Shown: positions 35,713-45,054, numbered from the stretch's first letter. The stretch: 64,000 nt of DNA from Paenibacillus sp. PK3_47 (GCF_023520895.1 NZ_CP026029.1:3720001-3784000), one strand, 5' to 3'. Program-made: numbers and translations. The notes: generated from the letters alone by a model not told the origin.

Positions 35713-36309
35713 TTACATCAGTCCTTTCAGGTAGACGAAGCTGAAGATAAAGATCCAGACAACGTCCAGGAAGTGCCAGAACAATGAAAAGATAAATGTT
35801 TTATTAGCATTGGCCGGAGTAATACCCTGGCGCCACAGCTGAATCATGATTACTACGCCCCACAGGAAGCCGAAGCTGACGTGGGCACCGTGCGTTCCCA
35901 GCAGTACAAAGAGACTGGACAGGAAACCGCTGGTTTGCAGTGTTGCACCTTCATGAACGTAAGTCAGAAATTCTTCAATTTCAATCCCGATAAAGCCGAG
36001 ACCCATCAGCAGCGTGATCCCCATAAAGAACATCATCGCTTTTTTGTAGCCCAGGCGCATGGCATGGACGGCAAGGCCGATCGTGAACGAGCTTGTCAGG
36101 AGCAGAAAGGTTGAAATCAGTACAGGACCGATTTCGAAGATTTCAGCACCGCTGGGGCCGCTGGCAAAGCGGTCAACCATGACAAAGTAAACCGTGAACA
36201 ATGTGGCGAAGAGCGGAATTTCAGCTCCGAGAAACACCCAAAAGCCGAAGATCTTATTACTGTTCTCTTCTGTCGAGTATTCAAGCGGCTTGGACGCATC
36301 TATTTTCAT
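35713..36309 (-). CDS. qoxC: Quinol oxidase subunit III
   Basis: 198 residues and five membrane helices, a heme-copper oxidase subunit III of the short five-helix type. Signature stretches are FGFWVFLGAEIPLFATLF, GIEIEEF and GTHGAHVSFGFLWG. The ATG overlaps the qoxB TGA, so the two are translated together. No redox cofactor is expected in this subunit. Confidence 0.93.
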   Translation of the reverse strand: MKIDASKPLEYSTEENSNKIFGFWVFLGAEIPLFATLFTVYFVMVDRFASGPSGAEIFEIGPVLISTFLLLTSSFTIGLAVHAMRLGYKKAMMFFMGITLLMGLGFIGIEIEEFLTYVHEGATLQTSGFLSSLFVLLGTHGAHVSFGFLWGVVIMIQLWRQGITPANANKTFIFSLFWHFLDVVWIFIFSFVYLKGLM

Positions 36310-38249
36310 ACAGTCTCACCCCGCAGTTTCTTTTCTGTAGCTTCGACTTCTTTAGCCGAAACGTAGAAGCCCTCATCCCGGTCAAAGGACATCGCTCCCA
36401 GCATTATGAGTACGCCAATTCCCGCCACAACAGCCGGAATCCACATGCTGAATACGAGGAAGAAGCCAAGGAAGAAGAAGATAACTCCCAGAATGAACGG
36501 TTTCCCTGTATTGTTAGGCAAGTGAATCTTGGTGATTTTGTCTTCATAAAGCGGTACGTTCTTCTGCTTGGATTCCCAGAAAGGATCAAGCGATTTAACT
36601 TTAGGCACAATGGCAAAGTTGTAAGCCGGAATTGGACTTGGTGTAGCCCACTCCAGTGTACGTGCATCCCAAGGATCGCCTGTTGTATCTCTTGGCATGT
36701 AACGTGTACTCCAGTAGATGTTGTAAACCAGAATAACAAATCCGATGGCCAGACCCAGTGCACCGACGAAGGACAGCATATTCAGCGGACCGAAGCCGGT
36801 CTCTTCCGAATAAGTGTACATCCGGCGCGTCATACCCATCAGTCCCAGGAAGAACATCGGGAAGAAGGTTACGTTAAAGGAAATAATGATCCACCAGAAA
36901 GCGTGTTTGCCAAGACGTTCGTTCAGACGGAAGCCGAATACTTTAGGGAACCAGTAGTGGAAGCCCGCGATAACGGCGAATACTGCGCCCGGAATCAGAA
37001 CATAGTGGAAATGCGCTACAAGGAACATGGTGTTGTGGTACTGGTAATCCGCACTGGCCATCGCCAGCATGACGCCGGTAACACCGCCGATGGTAAAGAT
37101 CGGAATAAAGGCCAGCGTATAAAGCATTGGTGTTGTAAAGGTAATCCGCCCTTTTCGGAGGGTGAACAGCCAGTTGAATATTTTAACCCCTGTAGGCACG
37201 GCTATCGCCATTGTAGTAATGGAGAAGAAGCTGTTGACCATAACGCCTTGACCCATAGTGTAGAAATGGTGAGCCCATACCAGGAAGGACAGGAGGGAGA
37301 TAATCACCATACTGAAGACCATGGATTTGTAACCGTACAGGTTCTTTTTGGAGAAGGTCGCGATAATTTCACTGTAAATACCGAATGCCGGCAGAATAAC
37401 GATGTATACCTCCGGATGGCCCCATACCCAGAACAGGTTCGCCCAGAGCATATCCATCCCGCCGTTGGCCATCGTGAAGAATTGAGAGCCGAACAGCCGG
37501 TCGAACATCATCAGGGCAAGTGCTACGGTAAGCACAGGGAATGCAAATACGATAATGATGTTAGTGATCAGCACGGACCATGTGAACATTGGCATTTTCA
37601 TCAGGGTCATGCCTGGTGCACGCATTTTGAGGATGGTAACGATGAAGTTAACCCCTGTAATAAGCGTACCGATACCGGAAATCTGCAGTGCCAGAGAGTA
37701 GTAGTTGTTACCTACAGTCGGACTGAATTCAATGCTTGCCAGCGGGAAGTAAGCGGACCAGCCTGCATCCGGCGATCCCCCGACAACGAAGGAAATGTTC
37801 AGCAGCATCGCTCCCATGAAGAAGAGCCAGAAGCTGACGGCGTTGAGGCGCGGGAAGGCAACGTCTCTTGCACCGATTTGCAGCGGAATGATTACGTTCA
37901 TGAGACCGATGATAAACGGCATCGCCATGAAGAGGATCATAATCAGACCGTGGGTCGTAAATACCTCATTATAGTGCTGCGCATCCAGAAACTTCATTTC
38001 CGGTGCAGCTGTCTGCAGACGCATCATCAGGGCGTCCACACCGCCGCGGAACAGCATCAGCAGGGCGGCGAGGATGTACATAATCCCGATTTTCTTGTGG
38101 TCCACAGTCGTGAGCCATTCGCGCCAGAGGTAGCCCCATTTTTTAAAATAGGTCAGCCCAACGAGAATCCCGATGGTGGCGAGAGCGATACTGATCATGG
38201 CCCCATAAATCAGGGGTTCGCCGTGAACCTTAAATTTTTCTAAATCCAT
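36306..38249 (-). CDS. qoxB: Quinol oxidase subunit I (heme-copper catalytic subunit)
   Basis: 647 residues. Oxidises quinol, reduces O2 to water and pumps protons. CuB and heme ligands are visible: TTHGLIM (low-spin heme His), WGHPEVYI (CuB His cross-linked to Tyr, with the proton-channel Glu), WAHHFYTMG (CuB His pair) and AHFHYVL (heme a3 and heme a His). GAAAGGAG precedes the ATG. The frame at 36201-38243 on the other strand is only a shadow of this gene. Confidence 0.97.
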   Translation of the reverse strand: MDLEKFKVHGEPLIYGAMISIALATIGILVGLTYFKKWGYLWREWLTTVDHKKIGIMYILAALLMLFRGGVDALMMRLQTAAPEMKFLDAQHYNEVFTTHGLIMILFMAMPFIIGLMNVIIPLQIGARDVAFPRLNAVSFWLFFMGAMLLNISFVVGGSPDAGWSAYFPLASIEFSPTVGNNYYSLALQISGIGTLITGVNFIVTILKMRAPGMTLMKMPMFTWSVLITNIIIVFAFPVLTVALALMMFDRLFGSQFFTMANGGMDMLWANLFWVWGHPEVYIVILPAFGIYSEIIATFSKKNLYGYKSMVFSMVIISLLSFLVWAHHFYTMGQGVMVNSFFSITTMAIAVPTGVKIFNWLFTLRKGRITFTTPMLYTLAFIPIFTIGGVTGVMLAMASADYQYHNTMFLVAHFHYVLIPGAVFAVIAGFHYWFPKVFGFRLNERLGKHAFWWIIISFNVTFFPMFFLGLMGMTRRMYTYSEETGFGPLNMLSFVGALGLAIGFVILVYNIYWSTRYMPRDTTGDPWDARTLEWATPSPIPAYNFAIVPKVKSLDPFWESKQKNVPLYEDKITKIHLPNNTGKPFILGVIFFFLGFFLVFSMWIPAVVAGIGVLIMLGAMSFDRDEGFYVSAKEVEATEKKLRGETV

Positions 38250-38298
38250 TAGGATGGCTCCTTTCAGGTTGGTACAATTGCTTCATACTATTTAAGAG

Positions 38299-39315
38299 CT
38301 AGTTGCTCTCGTGAGTGTGTTCTTCAACGTCTGAGCTTGGAAGCGGCTGCTCCACTTCAGGATGCGGCTCACCGTCAAATTCGGTTTGACTGGAAGGCTC
38401 CGGTGAAGGATGAATATCCTTGTTGTCGATATGTTCCGGATTTCCGTTTTCCATCTGGTCCTCAGAGCCGTGTCCGCTCATATGATCGCCATGGTCTCCA
38501 GGAGGAGGGCTGAACGTCAGATGGGTGGATGAATAGGTTTTGCGTCCAAGATGTTCGGCAGCCAGCAGACCCTTGAATTCATCCTCTGTAAGCTCAGGTG
38601 CGGTTTCTTTAACTTCATTGACCCAGTCAGTGTATTCCTGATCGGTCATAACAAGCGTTTCGAATTCCATATGGGCAAAGCCCTTACCGCTGAAGTTCGA
38701 GTTCTTACCGATAAAAGAGCCTACGGTATCTGCAGAGAGGTGCAGCGTTGTAAGCATGTCGCTCATGGCGTACTTTTGTCCGGCAAGCTGCGGAACCCAG
38801 AAGCTGGTGATTGTACCGAAAGAGTACAATCTGAATTCAACTGCACGGTGAACCGGAATGTTGACGTAGTTCACAGTTTCGATGCCTTCCTCAGGATAGC
38901 TGAAGTGCCATTTCCAGTTGGAAGAGGAAGCATAAATGACCAGAGGCTTCTGATCCTTATACTCATCAGCCACATTCTCGACAGCATGGGTGGACTTGAC
39001 AGTCACAACGGACAAGAAGGCTACGATAATAATCGGGATGATGATCCAGATCGCCTCGAGTAACTTATTGCCCTCCTCATGTTCCGGAATGTAACCCTCA
39101 TTGCTTTTCTTCGCACGATATTTCACCAGCACGAAGATATATAAGATGTAGACAACTGCGAGAACGAAGGCCATCGTTATAATGGAGAGGATGATGGTGT
39201 CAGATAACGTTCTTGCAGCAGGCCCCTTCGGATTCAGCACGGTTAAGGAGCTGCATCCCGGCAGGAGAAGGATAAGGCTGAGAAACAAAGCGTATAACGG
39301 TCCCTTTTTTTTCAT
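38299..39315 (-). CDS. qoxA: Quinol oxidase subunit II (lipoprotein, no CuA)
   Basis: 338 residues, first gene of qoxABCD, behind AAGGAAGGAG. A lipobox (LLPGC) gives a lipid-anchored N-terminus, followed by two membrane helices and the cupredoxin-fold outer domain (NWKWHFSYPEEG, FGTITSFWVPQLAGQKYAM). The CuA cysteines and histidine pair of cytochrome c oxidases are absent, so the electron donor is quinol. The last 70 residues are a His/Asp/Glu/Pro-rich tail (GDHGDHMSGHGSED, PHPEVEQP) that might bind metal. Confidence 0.94.
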   Translation of the reverse strand: MKKKGPLYALFLSLILLLPGCSSLTVLNPKGPAARTLSDTIILSIITMAFVLAVVYILYIFVLVKYRAKKSNEGYIPEHEEGNKLLEAIWIIIPIIIVAFLSVVTVKSTHAVENVADEYKDQKPLVIYASSSNWKWHFSYPEEGIETVNYVNIPVHRAVEFRLYSFGTITSFWVPQLAGQKYAMSDMLTTLHLSADTVGSFIGKNSNFSGKGFAHMEFETLVMTDQEYTDWVNEVKETAPELTEDEFKGLLAAEHLGRKTYSSTHLTFSPPPGDHGDHMSGHGSEDQMENGNPEHIDNKDIHPSPEPSSQTEFDGEPHPEVEQPLPSSDVEEHTHESN

Positions 39316-39812
39316 ATAGAACTCCTTCCTTCAATACTTCTTTTCATTAGCCGTACATTAGCCATGAAACAATAACCTGTATCTATAATAAGAACTACAT
39401 ACCCATTTTTCAAAATACATTAATTACCATATAAGCTAGATAAGTCCTTAATAATGTCGATTAAGTTAAATATGTGTGAGAAATTTGTTACAAATATTGT
39501 TAGGTATGATAAAGATCACTGTAGTGGCGCGCTTTAAGCTTATTTTAAGGTAGTTCAAAATTTGTTCACATATTAAATAAAGTTCCTTTTTTCGTCACAT
39601 TTATAGTGCGTAAAAAACGTTGATTTTAACCGTCTTTTGCTTGATACGACAGTATTCGACGAATTCTGCATTTGGAACAATAATCATTGAATTTGTGTCA
39701 TTTATCACTGTCAAAGGGTAACAACATTTTATTGTGGCGGTTACAATCTCTCAAATTTCCATTCCGTTAACTATGATAGAGTTATATTCAAATATACATA
39801 GATAGGAGATTA
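39316..39812. other. 497-bp AT-rich divergent regulatory region
   Basis: Separates qoxA (minus) from the deacetylase gene (plus) and should hold both promoters. It is much richer in A and T than the genes. Several short dyads such as TGTGAG...TTACA (39475-39492) and TTAACTATGATAGAGTTA (39767-39784) could be operators, but none matches a known site well enough to name. No ORF is supported. Confidence 0.5.
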
Positions 39813-40952
39813 ATGCTCGTGATTAAAAAAGTAATGCTGCTGTTCCTGTCCTTATTTCTTTGTACCGGCATTCTTCAGTCTGCGGCAAGTGCTGCAGGTG
39901 CAAACCCCGTTTCGAAGCTCGGAGTCAATGACAAACTGAGCGATATAGAACCAGTGTTTTCCGCTGGCCGTTATTATGTTCCGCTGCGCCAGCTCGCAAA
40001 TGAACTGAACTGGACCCTGACCGGACTTAAGGAAGGAATTGCGGTTGCAGGGAACGGAAGAACACTCCGCCTGCTTCAGGGAGAAGGGGGCGCAGTGCTT
40101 CAGGATGGCACAGCTGTAGAGATGAACACCTTCCTGGAGAAGGGATCGCTGATGGTTCCGCTGCAGCTCAGCAGCCATCTTGGTTATATAATAACCTACC
40201 AGCCTGATAAATATTTGCTCAGGGTGCGCAATGCCTCGGCGAAGCTTGATGATACGGCATTTGCGGCCAAGTATCAGCAGGAACTAAAGCCCCGGGCTGC
40301 TGCTGAGCCGGCTCAGGAAGCAAAACCGGGCACGCCCGGGCAGACTGTCTATATGACCTTTGACGACGGGCCCTCGGCAACGACAGGGCAGCTGCTGGAT
40401 ATTCTCGGCCAATATAAAGTGAAGGCGACCTTTTTCATGCTTGGACAGAATATGAACCGTTACCCTTCCGCTGTGAAGCAAACCGTGAAGCTTGGGCAAG
40501 GATTAGGGCTGCACGGGATGACCCACCGCAAGGAGAAATTCTATGCTTCCCCGGCCGCAGCACTTGCGGAAATGGCGGATGCCAATGCTGCACTGAACAG
40601 AATTGCCGGTGCGGGCACAACGCTGATTCGTCCGCCTTATGGGAGCAAACCTTATTTCACGAAGTCCTTCAGGGACAAGGTGCTGAACCAGGGTTATCAT
40701 CTATGGGACTGGAATGTGGACTCGGAAGACTGGAAATACAAGGAGAACAGTGACAAAATCTACACTTCTGTGATGGAGCAGGTCCACAAACTGAAGAAGT
40801 CCAAGACAAGTCCGGTAATTTTGATGCATGATCAAAAGGCCACGCTGAAGGTGCTGCCGCGCCTGCTCGAAACGCTGAAGAAGGAAGGCTATGACTTCCA
40901 GCTGATTACGAAAGATCTGCAGCCGGTGAATTTCTGGAAGGATACCCGCTGA
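39813..40952 (+). CDS. Exported polysaccharide deacetylase with N-terminal stalk domain
   Basis: 379 residues with a signal peptide (about 1-27). Residues 30-140 form a copper-amine-oxidase-N-like 'stalk' domain (YYVPLRQLANELNW). A Pro/Ala linker leads to a NodB-type deacetylase domain (about 178-372): TFDDGPS (catalytic Asp and metal Asp), LHGMTH (metal His pair), RPPYGSK, WDWNVDSEDW and ILMHD. It should remove acetyl groups from peptidoglycan or chitin-like polymers outside the cell. ATG 39813 is preceded by TAGGAG at short spacing; GTG 39819 is an alternative. Confidence 0.92.
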   Translation: MLVIKKVMLLFLSLFLCTGILQSAASAAGANPVSKLGVNDKLSDIEPVFSAGRYYVPLRQLANELNWTLTGLKEGIAVAGNGRTLRLLQGEGGAVLQDGTAVEMNTFLEKGSLMVPLQLSSHLGYIITYQPDKYLLRVRNASAKLDDTAFAAKYQQELKPRAAAEPAQEAKPGTPGQTVYMTFDDGPSATTGQLLDILGQYKVKATFFMLGQNMNRYPSAVKQTVKLGQGLGLHGMTHRKEKFYASPAAALAEMADANAALNRIAGAGTTLIRPPYGSKPYFTKSFRDKVLNQGYHLWDWNVDSEDWKYKENSDKIYTSVMEQVHKLKKSKTSPVILMHDQKATLKVLPRLLETLKKEGYDFQLITKDLQPVNFWKDTR

Positions 40953-40996
40953 TCTCTGGCTTTTTCGTGATAAAGCAATTATACGTAAGATACGAG

Positions 40997-41017
40997 AACG
41001 GTCCCTTAGGGGCCGTT
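40997..41017 (+). terminator. Terminator-like hairpin after the deacetylase gene
   Basis: AACGGTCCC-TTA-GGGGCCGTT, a 9-bp stem with one G-T pair and a 3-nt loop. Nearly the same hairpin recurs at 41383-41403. Confidence 0.6.
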
Positions 41018-41154
41018 TCAGGCCGTTGAGAAAGTCTCGACAACCTTATTTATGCGATCTTGATTCACGACACCGCATTAACAATTGCCGGCTTCAATTC
41101 ATCAACTGACGCGCACCAGAACATAGTAATGACTTGGAAATGCTGAAAAGCTAA

Positions 41155-41300
41155 TGCTAACGGACCCTAGATCCTTTATCTTGCGCCAGAGGTGTTGTTT
41201 TGGGATTCTAACGGACCCTGGATCCGTTATTTCATCGAAACGGGGAAATTTATGGCAAATAACGGACGAAGTGTCCGTTAGCGTGCGAAAGGGGACGAGG
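41155..41300. repeat. Dispersed intergenic repeat family B, copy 2
   Basis: Contains CTAACGGACCCTAGATCCTTTA, CTAACGGACCCTGGATCCGTTATTT and AATAACGGACGAAGTGTCCGTTAGCG, matching the elements at 23214-23400. It fills most of the 558-bp gap before the gntR gene, bracketed by the two similar hairpins at 40997 and 41383. Confidence 0.8.
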
Positions 41301-41382
41301 CATATAACAGAGACAGCGTCCTCAGATATGGAAACGCAGCAAAGGAACCCAAGACCATTAAAAGGGTTTCTCAATACTTTGG

Positions 41383-41410
41383 AACGGTCCCTTAGGGACC
41401 GTTTTTTTGC
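41383..41410 (+). terminator. Strong terminator upstream of the gntR promoter
   Basis: Perfect stem AACGGTCCC-TTA-GGGACCGTT followed by seven T. It insulates the gntR-ABC operon from read-through. Confidence 0.88.
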
Positions 41411-41418
41411 TGTCAAGG

Positions 41419-41460
41419 TTGACAGCTGTTTCTAACTGTATTAATAATAGTAATACAGTT
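41419..41460 (+). promoter_or_regulatory. gntR promoter with overlapping palindromic operator
   Basis: TTGACA at 41419-41424, a 17-nt spacer and TAATAA at 41442-41447 form the promoter. A perfect dyad, AACTGTATTA (41434-41443) with TAATACAGTT (41451-41460), overlaps the -10 box, as expected of an autoregulatory site for the YtrA-type repressor encoded 50 nt downstream. Confidence 0.8.
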
Positions 41461-41510
41461 AATACACCTAGAGAGGTTTACCTACACAGCATGATGAATG
41501 GAGGACGGTT

Positions 41511-41897
41511 ATGTTCGAATTGGATGTTCGCAGCCGCAAGCCGATTTACGAGCAGTTGACCGACAAGGTCAAGGAAATGATTATGCACGGCATCCTGCGG
41601 ACGGATGAACAGCTTCCGTCGGTAAGAGCCTTGTCCTCACAGCTGACAGTCAACCCCAACACGATCCAAAAGGCTTACCGGGAGCTGGAACGGGAGGGGT
41701 ATATTTACTCTTTGCCGGGAAAAGGAAGCTTTATTGCACCAATGCACCAGGAACAGAATGAAGGCAAGAAGGCGGAGCTCCGCACTGAACTGCTCCGGCT
41801 CATGGCCGAAGCCGTCTACCTCGGCTTTACCGAGGGGGAAATCGGGGCGCTGTACCGCCAGGTGCTTGAGGAGAGAGAGGAGAAGAACCATGATTGA
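41511..41897 (+). CDS. GntR-family repressor, YtrA subfamily
   Basis: 128 residues. The N-terminal 70 residues are a GntR winged helix (PIYEQLTDKVKEMIMHGIL, LPSVRALSSQLTVNPNTIQKAYRELEREGYI). The short helical C-terminus with no effector domain is the mark of the YtrA subfamily, which usually governs an adjacent ABC exporter responding to wall antibiotics or stress. GGAGG precedes the ATG. The stop overlaps the ABC ATPase start. The palindrome over its own promoter is the likely target. Confidence 0.93.
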   Translation: MFELDVRSRKPIYEQLTDKVKEMIMHGILRTDEQLPSVRALSSQLTVNPNTIQKAYRELEREGYIYSLPGKGSFIAPMHQEQNEGKKAELRTELLRLMAEAVYLGFTEGEIGALYRQVLEEREEKNHD

Positions 41898-42792
41898 GAT
41901 CCGCGGAGTCAGCAAAATTTTTCAGGGGGAGAAAGCTGTTGACAGCATCTCGCTGAGTGTACATAAGGGAGCGATTTATGGACTGCTCGGTTCGAACGGG
42001 GCAGGGAAAACCACACTGCTGAAGACGCTGGCCGGCATCTACCGGCCCGAGGAAGGGACGGTCAGCGTCGGCGGACAGCCGGTATTCGATAATCCCGAAG
42101 CGAAAAGAAATGTTATTTTTATGCCGGACAGTCCGTATTTCTTCCCGCAGTCGAATTTGAAAAGTATGGCTGCCTTTTATCAATCTATATATCCCGGCTG
42201 GAGCACGAAGCGTTTTGAGGAGCTGGCTTCTGTCTTTCGTCTGGATCAGCGCAGGAAGCTGAGCAGGTTCTCTAAGGGGATGCAGCGGCAGGCGGCATTC
42301 TGGCTCGCGCTGAGCTGCACCCCGGAAGTGCTGGTCATGGACGAGCCGATCGACGGTCTGGATCCGGTCATGCGGCGGCAGATCAAGAATCTCCTGTTCC
42401 AGGAAGTGGCCGAGCGGGATCTTACCGTATTGATCTCTTCGCATAATCTGCGGGAAATTGAGGATTTATGCGATCATATCGGCATTATGCATGCCGGCAG
42501 AATGCTGGTGGAGAAGGATCTGGATGATCTCAAGGCGGACACGCACAAGATCCAGGTCGCCTTCCGCGATGAGCGGCATGCAGCGGCTCTGGGCGCCAAG
42601 CTGCAAATTCTCCATCAGGAGCAGCGGGGAAGCGTCAATCTTTATATTGTCAAAGGGGACCGTGAGCGGATTTCCAAGGCTTTTCATGTATATGAGCCGT
42701 ATGTGTTCGATCTGCTTCCGCTGACGCTGGAAGAAATCTTTATCTATGAAATGGGGGATGCCGGTTATGACGTTCAGCCGATTCTTCTTTAA
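41890..42792 (+). CDS. ABC transporter ATP-binding protein (YtrB-like)
   Basis: 300 residues from ATG 41890, overlapping the gntR stop by 8 nt. Single ABC domain with Walker A GSNGAGKT, signature FSKGMQRQ (LSGGQ variant) and Walker B VLVMDEPIDGLDP, plus a C-terminal regulatory tail of about 90 residues ending EIFIYEMGD. The SKGM-type signature is common in exporters of this class. It pairs with the permease that starts within its last codons. Confidence 0.93.
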   Translation: MIEIRGVSKIFQGEKAVDSISLSVHKGAIYGLLGSNGAGKTTLLKTLAGIYRPEEGTVSVGGQPVFDNPEAKRNVIFMPDSPYFFPQSNLKSMAAFYQSIYPGWSTKRFEELASVFRLDQRRKLSRFSKGMQRQAAFWLALSCTPEVLVMDEPIDGLDPVMRRQIKNLLFQEVAERDLTVLISSHNLREIEDLCDHIGIMHAGRMLVEKDLDDLKADTHKIQVAFRDERHAAALGAKLQILHQEQRGSVNLYIVKGDRERISKAFHVYEPYVFDLLPLTLEEIFIYEMGDAGYDVQPILL

Positions 42793-44782
42793 CAGCAGCA
42801 TTATCCGCCAGAATCTGCGGCAGCACGGCTGGATCGGAATTATTTATACGCTGGGTCTTTTATTTGCATTACCGCTGCAGATGTTCATGAGCAATGATCC
42901 GTATGCCAAGCCGCAGAAAGTAATGAGCCTGTTCTTCGTCGGCGGCGAAATTCAGATGATGTTCGCGGTTACGGTACCCATAGCTGCCGGTCTGTTCCTG
43001 TTCCGCTATCTGCAGGCCAAAATGCCCTCCGACTTCTATCACAGCCTTCCGCTGCGCCGGGAGCATCTGCTGGTATCGCATATCGTAAGCGGACTTATCC
43101 TGCTGATGGTGCCTGTCCTGCTTACTGCTGCGGTGGCAGGGGTTGTCAGACCCCTGGACGGTAATATGTTTATTTATTCCGGATGGGCAGTGTGGAACTG
43201 GGCCCTGACAGTCATCATCTATACGCTGTTTCTGTTCATGTTCAGCCTGTTTATCGGCATCTGCACCGGGCAAAGCATCCTTCAGGGAATGGTCATTTTT
43301 ATTCTGCTGCTGCTTCCGGTGATGATGATCAAGCTGCTCAACCGGCATTTGGGCATGTACCTGTACGGATATCCCGAATGGTACGGAACCATGGCTAATG
43401 TAGAGGTATGGTCTCCCATCCTGCAAATGGTTTATGTGAAAACAAATCCTGTTCAGGCAATGCATTTGTGGCTGTATGCGATACTATCCGTCTTGTTAGC
43501 AGGATTGTCTGTAGTGCTGTACCGCAAGCGCCATAGTGAAAAAGCAGGACAGGCAATAGCCTTCACTTATTTCAATCCGCTGTTCAAAGCCGGATTTATG
43601 CTGTGCACTATGCTGATTTCCGGTACCTATTTCGGTGAACTCAAGCAGCAGCAGCTGGGCTGGATCCTAAGCGGTTATATTGCCGGAGCGCTGCTCGGCT
43701 ATATTGCCGCGGAGATGATTATCCGCAAAACCTGGCATATTCTGAGCCGCAGAGTGCCGGTGGAATTTGCTGTATACGCAGGGCTGCTGGGCCTGCTGCT
43801 CTATGTTCCCGTCACCAGCATGACGGGGTATGAGGGCCGGGTGCCGGACGGAGAGAAGGTCCAGGCGGTATACGCCGGCGGCAACTACCGGATGTTCACC
43901 GAGGACATGAATGTATACGGCACTCCCCAAGCCATGTATCACGAAGAAGCTTTTACAGGGGATAGAAATTACATCGAGGCAGTCCGCAATCTGCACCAGG
44001 CCCTGGTAACGGTGCGGCCGGAAGGTCCTTCTTACACCACTTCCGAATTCCGATCCTTCCGCCAGATGGATTTTGTATACGAGCTTGACAATGGGCGGAA
44101 AGTTCACCGTGCTTATATGGTTCCTGAGCAGGGCTTTGAGCCGGAGCTGCGGGCAGTCATGGAAAGCGAGGGGTACAAGCGCAAGGAGTATATGCTGTCC
44201 CGCCTTGAAGCGGATATCGAGACGATCCGCCTGAGTTATTTTAATAAAGCAGTCGCTATTTCAGAGCCGCAGGAAGTCAAGGAGCTCACGGAGATCCTTC
44301 AGCGGGAATATCTGAATATGACCTACGATGATCAGACCAGCAGCCGGACTTCTTTTGCCTTCCTGCAGATCATGGGCAAGCCGCATGCTGACGGATATCA
44401 GATGTCTTACGGTTACGATTGGAAACCGTCGTTCCAAGAGCTGGGGGCATGGCTCACTGAGAAGGGTTATGCTGACAGAGTCCGGATCAAAGCCTCCGAT
44501 GTCACTTCTGCCGAGATCATCAGAAATAACTATTCACAGCGGATTCCCGCTGAGGAAAGGTATAATGTTGAGGCACAAATGAAGCTGGCCCGCAGTGAGG
44601 AAGCTTCTGCTGTAATTACAGATGCCGGGATTATCTCTGAAATTCTGGAGAACCAGCGCAGCTATGCAGATCAGAAGGGCCAATATCTGGTGAAAATCAT
44701 TTATAAGCAGGAGAAGAGAACCGATTATATATCCCTTCATGAGCAGGACATGTCGCCTGCCTTTAAAGCGCTGCTGCCGTAA
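42767..44782 (+). CDS. ABC exporter permease with large extracytoplasmic domain
   Basis: 671 residues. I chose ATG 42767 because GGGGGA lies about 8 nt upstream; it overlaps the ATPase gene by 26 nt. About nine membrane helices fall in the first 350 residues (residues 27-46, 60-85, 105-135 and onward, ending YAGLLGLLLYVPVTS). After these come about 320 residues predicted outside the membrane (MTGYEGRVPDGEKVQAVYAGG onward), a mixed alpha/beta region seen in the DUF6449-type permeases next to YtrA regulators. The substrate is unknown; export or sensing of envelope-active compounds is the usual guess. Confidence 0.85.
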   Translation: MTFSRFFFNSSIIRQNLRQHGWIGIIYTLGLLFALPLQMFMSNDPYAKPQKVMSLFFVGGEIQMMFAVTVPIAAGLFLFRYLQAKMPSDFYHSLPLRREHLLVSHIVSGLILLMVPVLLTAAVAGVVRPLDGNMFIYSGWAVWNWALTVIIYTLFLFMFSLFIGICTGQSILQGMVIFILLLLPVMMIKLLNRHLGMYLYGYPEWYGTMANVEVWSPILQMVYVKTNPVQAMHLWLYAILSVLLAGLSVVLYRKRHSEKAGQAIAFTYFNPLFKAGFMLCTMLISGTYFGELKQQQLGWILSGYIAGALLGYIAAEMIIRKTWHILSRRVPVEFAVYAGLLGLLLYVPVTSMTGYEGRVPDGEKVQAVYAGGNYRMFTEDMNVYGTPQAMYHEEAFTGDRNYIEAVRNLHQALVTVRPEGPSYTTSEFRSFRQMDFVYELDNGRKVHRAYMVPEQGFEPELRAVMESEGYKRKEYMLSRLEADIETIRLSYFNKAVAISEPQEVKELTEILQREYLNMTYDDQTSSRTSFAFLQIMGKPHADGYQMSYGYDWKPSFQELGAWLTEKGYADRVRIKASDVTSAEIIRNNYSQRIPAEERYNVEAQMKLARSEEASAVITDAGIISEILENQRSYADQKGQYLVKIIYKQEKRTDYISLHEQDMSPAFKALLP

Positions 44783-44789
44783 CGGACGG

Positions 44790-44819
44790 TTGACAGGAAC
44801 TGGATATGTGGATTATGCT
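44790..44819 (+). promoter_or_regulatory. Promoter of the small ORF ahead of the RNA-repair operon
   Basis: TTGACA at 44790-44795, an 18-nt spacer and TATGCT at 44814-44819, 42 nt upstream of the small ORF start. Confidence 0.6.
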
Positions 44820-44860
44820 TTTGGAAATTATACAACAGTACAGTAAGGAGGTCAGGACAA

Positions 44861-44989
44861 ATGAACGGATATGAGAATAAGCTGCAGCCGGGTAACTCCA
44901 ATATTTTTAATAACGTCAATAACCCTCATTCTCATTCGTTCATTTGCCCGCCTGCTTATATTGCTCAGCCTAGGCAGCGGCAGGTCTAA
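44861..44989 (+). CDS. Small ORF (42 residues) with strong ribosome site
   Basis: ATG 44861 sits 8 nt after TAAGGAGG, a near-perfect ribosome site, and reads 42 codons to TAA. The product is Asn-rich in the middle (SNIFNNVNNPHSHS) with a CPPAYIAQP motif near the end; there is no membrane helix. It has its own promoter at 44790 and a hairpin terminator 65 nt after the stop, just before the RNA-repair operon. It could be a small protein or a leader peptide. I recognise no family. Confidence 0.5.
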   Translation: MNGYENKLQPGNSNIFNNVNNPHSHSFICPPAYIAQPRQRQV

Positions 44990-45054
44990 GCCGGACTTCT
45001 TTTGCTGTACACCGGTGTTAGAGCAGCCGTATGTTCTGCTGATAGGCATAGCGG

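Noticed and set aside
36201..38243. 680-residue ORF opposite qoxB
   Set aside because: Mirror frame of a highly conserved membrane protein; the product is a His/Glu-rich shadow with no ribosome site.
39475..39492. CRP/FNR-type site upstream of qoxA (TGTGAG...TTACA)
   Set aside because: Spacing between half sites is 8, not the 6 expected for CRP, and FNR half sites do not match. Left as an unexplained dyad.
41154..41435. 93-residue ORF in the gap before gntR, ending in a possible transposase-like tail
   Set aside because: It runs through the family B repeat and the terminator, has no ribosome site, and I could not recognise a transposase domain.
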